Shown in pieces: positions 60,497 through 64,000 of a DNA stretch of 64,000 nt. The stretch covers positions 620,001-684,000 of the forward strand of contig RCTD01000027.1 in the NCBI GenBank assembly GCA_014898415.1, read 5' to 3'. The notes under the pieces were generated by a model. It saw only the letters and a list, made by a program, of their open reading frames with translations. It did not search any database and was not told the DNA's origin. The stretch comes from Stromatinia cepivora (Eukaryota > Ascomycota > Leotiomycetes > Helotiales > Sclerotiniaceae). The position numbers were made by a program, and so were the translations under genes. How positions within the stretch are numbered: the stretch's first letter is position 1; each line of letters starts with the position of its first letter.

Positions 60497-61382
60497 ATGG
60501 GTATATAGGGGATATAGGAAAGCTTTAGGATAGATTTATAGAGAGGAGATAAATGACATGTATAAATCATGAATAAATATAATTAAGATTGTGAATGCGT
60601 GGCTTTTCAAGCGGAGAAAAGGGGTTTCTTTACTATACAAGGTTTTTGAATCTGGAATCTTGAATCTAATTAAAAGATTCAAATCACTCGAGATCTTGAG
60701 CTGTATTTAGAGATTTCAATTTTCTAAGCATTGAATCTGATTATAATATTCAAATCATTTGAGATTTTAGGTTGTAAGAAGTTCGCCTCAAATATGTTGA
60801 ATACTCACTTCTGAAGAACGTCTATTTACTAGATAGGTATATTATACGACTATCATCAAAACCTAAGAATAGATATCCTTCCTGGATCAGATACAAAAAT
60901 TTGAGAGCCTGCTTTTAACCAAATGAATTACAACATTCAGATTATATGAGGAGTTAAATCGTACTCAGCTATTTTAACATTTTGACCAAAGAATATCTGC
61001 TTACTGTGCTATACTACTGCCATAAAAGCCTAAGAATGTTGACCTTATCCATACAATGATTTGAGGCTCCGCTACCAGTCATCACCAAATGTAAGATCTT
61101 AGAAGTCTATATCTTTTCAACAACAGCAGATAAGAAACATATCTCAAAAAGACATACATGATTCTTCCCAGAAACAAGCTTGAAATCCCCCACACCCCAC
61201 AAACAGGCCTAGACCAAGGCTGCAGATACCAAACTACCGGAACCTACCGAATCGAGCCGGAATCAATCAACCCTGGTTTATCTCAGCCTCGCCCGACATT
61301 GTCACAACATCATATCATCTACAAAGAAATATTACACACCACACATATTCTGCAACATTGCTTCTAGAAGTTGCGCGACAAT
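60497..61382. other. Intergenic with a dispersed 45-bp direct repeat
   Basis: Two diverged copies of a 45-bp block beginning TTGAATCT start at 60660 and 60731; each has the partial palindrome GAATCT..ATTC. The 3' half is the upstream region of SGF73. No gene is seen. Confidence 0.5.
60660..60775. repeat. Diverged 45-bp direct repeat pair
   Basis: Copy 1 (60660-60704) reads TTGAATCTAATTAAAAGATT then CAAATCACTCGAGATC. Copy 2 (60731-60775) reads TTGAATCTGATTATAATATT then CAAATCATTTGAGATT. About 80% identity by eye. Confidence 0.6.
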
Positions 61383-63178
61383 ATGGCTACGAGTAGAGGT
61401 AATTCTTTCTTCTTTGAGCCATCGAAAAATTATATAATTAATCAAACTTAACAGTTTCTGTCGCGAGTGAGGATGATTCCACTATCAAAGTCGCGCCCAA
61501 GAGAGATCGAGGAGGTGTTGATAAGTTACTGGGCAATATCAAATTAAAGAAACAACCTCCGAAACATAATAAACCTGGTAATTGGAGAGAAGGAAGTATT
61601 ATTGATGGTGATTCTCCGCAGAAATTACAACTCGACTTATAGGATGAGTGGCTAATTAGGCTACGTAGTTGATGAGAAGAAGAAGGGAACCGATACACCA
61701 AGTACGACAATTTCGAGTCCAGGTCCGGTTGTTAATATGTTGGATGATTCTGCGCTTGAAACTTTTGCGACAGGAAGACCATTGGAAGATAGTCCTGATT
61801 TGCAGGTTTGTAAGCATTGCAAAAAGAGTGTGTTGAAGTCCGCGACGGAAAAGCATGTAAAAGCATGTTTGAATGCGAAGAGGTTGAAATTGTTGAAGAA
61901 AAAAGAAGCGAAGGAAGCTAGGGATAAGGTGAAGAAGAAATTATCAAGTAAAGGTGTGGATGGGGATGGAGATACGAAGATGGGGAGTGATGATGATGAC
62001 GATGATGATGAGAAGGGTCCAGGTGGTTTTAAGAGTTCGAAAAAGAGTGCGGGAAAAAATAATGGGGATGCGAAAGGAAAGAAGAGAAAGGCAGATGGTG
62101 AGGGAGAGAAGGGTCCGAAGCAGAAGAAGAAAAAGGAAGAGCCAAAACCAAAGGCTCCAAAACCAAAAGGTATGCATTTTTGATTTTTTAAAACTATACT
62201 GGATTTTCTTTCATATATACGGCGGGGTAATGGTGGGGACGAGGGAGGCAGATAGTGGAAGTGTGGAAAGGGTGAACGATTTGAGCCGTACTCCAAAAGG
62301 GCTTCACTATTTATTGCAAGAGTTTTCTTGCGATACTTGAAGATACTCACCTTACATTTAACATCTTTTTCATTTGTATCAAGATATCCGATCATGGAGA
62401 CCAGAAGATCAACAAGATTACATCAAAAAGCACTTTTAGCTAACAACTTAACCCTTTCTAAAGGTCCTGTCGATGTAGAACGACAATGTGGAGTCCTCAA
62501 AGATGGAGTCCCTTGCGCTCGCTCTTTAACTTGCAAATCGCATTCTATGGGAGCTAAAAGAGCTGTTCCTGGTCGTACTTTACCTTATGATATGCTTCTT
62601 TCTCAATATCAAAAGAAAAATCAAGCCAAACAACAAAGTATGTTATTCTTTTCCTTACTTCCATTTTAATTATTTCCTCTCCTCTTCTTCTTTCCCTCTT
62701 CAAAAGCTCAACCTCTAACCCCAAAACAGAAGCAGCTATCGATGCCAATGCACCTCTCGAAGATGAAGATCTCCTTAATGGACCTATCGACTCAGATGAA
62801 GAACTCCTCGCCGTCCAATCTGGTCTCGCAAATTGGAATCCACAACCCTTGGTTCCACCACTTATTCAATATCCAATTCAATATCGTTATAGAGATGAGA
62901 GGTTATGGGAACAATTACATAATGCTACGAATGGATTTACATTAAATATTTGTAAAGTTAAGGGATTAGGAGCTCAGAAAACTCCACCGGGAATGGAGAA
63001 TGGAGAGAATGGAGGAGATGAAATGATGGGGGGAATGGGTGAGGGTGGGAATGGTGCTAATGGAAATGGAAGTTCGGAAATGGGATTAGGGATTGTGGGA
63101 CCACCGGTGAGAAGACCTAGTGGATTCGTTTTACAAGGTGTTCCACAGAGAAAACAAAGTATGGCTGGACGAGCATAA
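61383..63178 (+). CDS. SGF73: SAGA deubiquitinase-module subunit Sgf73 (ataxin-7 family)
   Basis: Five exons (61383-61398, 61455-61577, 61660-62169, 62464-62637, 62730-63178) encode 423 aa; all phases close. A zinc finger near residues 97-118 ([21 protein letters not shown]2HC) matches the Sgf73 N-terminal finger that binds the Ubp8/Sgf11 module. Then comes a Lys/Asp-rich linker. The SCA7 domain (217-275) has [37 protein letters not shown] and LPYD, with the Cys/His ligands intact. The C-terminus is Gly/Asn-rich. Sgf73 tethers the deubiquitinase module to SAGA. Intron 3 (294 nt) ends at a weak acceptor (TCTAAAG), but a perfect branch site GCTAAC lies ~20 nt upstream, supporting it. The frame stays open upstream of that acceptor with its own ATG at 62394. 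Confidence 0.9.
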
Positions 63179-64000
63179 CTTTTACGGAAACTGGAGGAGT
63201 TTCATTGCTTCGCGTCAGATTGTTCAAGATGGGAACATACTATAGATTGCTAGGTTCTAGGCACTTTTTGATTAAGGCGTATGTGTGGCTGGGTTGGATC
63301 ACTTTCTAGCGACGTTTTCTGGGATTGGCGCAAGTTTTACATCATGGGTACATAATAAGTTCATGGCGTTGTATCGGTTGGGTTGATGGGATGGAGCATA
63401 GTACTTACTTCTTCCTCATCATCATCATCATCATCATGGGAGGAGAAATTGAAGATATATATATCTATCCGGAAATGCAAACTTGGTTATCATGGATCAG
63501 ACGTTCGGATCTGATTTTTTTTCTAGATGGAGGAGTATTCTAGGCGTTTTGGGAACATGGGATGGGATGCATGATGTATGGGATGTATGATGCATGGCGT
63601 TTTGATTGGGAGGACGGGTGGGGGGTATATCAGGATGGGATGGGAATGATGAATGGATGGATGGGATGGAATAGAATGTTTATTGATCACAATCAGAATC
63701 ATACATAATCACAGATAGACTTTTCATCAGGGATAGATTGATTGAGATTGAGAGTACAGAAGGACCTAATTATAAGGAATTACATTATAAGGGATAACTC
63801 TTTATACAGATCAAATTTTTCAATTATATTGATTTTATATAGTATTTTTCAATTTATACAGAATTTTTAATTTATAAAGAATTGTAATACTGAATTCGTC
63901 GAACTCTATATAAAAATTAATAAAAGAAAATCCGAGTATTGATCTATTATATAATAATTTTATAAAATTTTAAAAAGTGGAGCTAAAATGAAGCTAAAAT
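63179..64000. other. Right-edge intergenic region
   Basis: No gene is supported. (ATC)n near 63418-63438 and degenerate GGGATG(C/T)ATGAT repeats near 63555-63665 are present. The last ~200 bases become strongly AT-rich, as at the left edge. Confidence 0.5.

Noticed and set aside
61661..62395. 244-codon minus-strand ORF over SGF73
   Set aside because: It mirrors the Lys/Asp/Glu-rich linker of SGF73 (Phe/Ser runs) and crosses its introns without regard to splice sites.
62431..62463. Alternative SGF73 exon 4 acceptors at 62430|62431 and 62439|62440
   Set aside because: Both keep frame, but the GCTAAC branch site at about 62439-62444 fits the acceptor at 62463, which gives the direct [11 protein letters not shown] join.

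Overview
The window is nuclear DNA from a filamentous ascomycete. Coding density is moderate, most introns are 45-110 nt with GT..AG ends and CTAAC/CTAAT-like branch sites, and the intergenic DNA is AT-rich and full of microsatellites. The gene set (Zn2Cys6 regulator, Pex26, PDR-type ABC-G pump, YL1 and ITC1 chromatin subunits) fits Pezizomycotina. A Sclerotiniaceae/Leotiomycete genome (Botrytis/Sclerotinia type) is my best guess, made from memory of protein style and not from a search. I joined exons by hand. In every multi-exon model the reading phases close exactly.

Layout. 1-5 kb: a membrane protein of unknown function (+). 5-6.7 kb: a PLP enzyme of the ACC-synthase-like family (-). 7.2-9.6 kb: a mobile-element and tRNA patch with a 694-bp inverted-repeat element, a tRNA-like relic, an intron-bearing tRNA-Arg(TCG) and a 220-bp foldback MITE. 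10.6-15 kb: a full-length PDR multidrug pump of AtrB/Snq2 type (+). 16.3-19.8 kb: ITC1, the ISW2-complex partner (-). 21.8-25.8 kb: ALG8 (-), a 69-aa membrane protein (+) and an ER-Golgi L-type lectin (+), so two of the three have secretory-pathway roles. 26.3-28.5 kb: the SWR1-complex subunit Swc2/Vps72 (-). 32.3-35.8 kb: an RRM plus Pumilio RNA-binding protein (+) with a long leader. 35.8-42 kb: a 6.2-kb stretch with no convincing gene. 42-42.9 kb: a small secreted protein made of two copies of one domain. 44.3-50.2 kb: an amidase (+), a Zn2Cys6 factor (-) and an MFS carrier (-), possibly a small uptake/catabolism cluster. 51.5-52 kb: a pogo-like MITE with TA target duplication. 53.2-55.6 kb: a PARN/CAF1-type deadenylase (-). 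56.5-57.9 kb: a Pex26-like peroxin (+). 59-60.5 kb: a second MFS transporter (+). 61.4-63.2 kb: SAGA subunit Sgf73 (+).

By function, the housekeeping genes fall into chromatin (ITC1, SWC2, SGF73), N-glycan assembly and glycoprotein export (ALG8, lectin), mRNA control (PUF, PARN-like) and peroxisome import (PEX26). The accessory side consists of the ABC and MFS pumps, ACC-synthase-like enzyme, amidase cluster and secreted duplicated-domain protein. I found no single new multi-gene system. The most noteworthy items are the duplicated-domain secreted protein, the three MITE-like elements, the 14-bp minisatellite directly upstream of an MFS start codon, a 15-nt microexon and a possible short SGF73 isoform.
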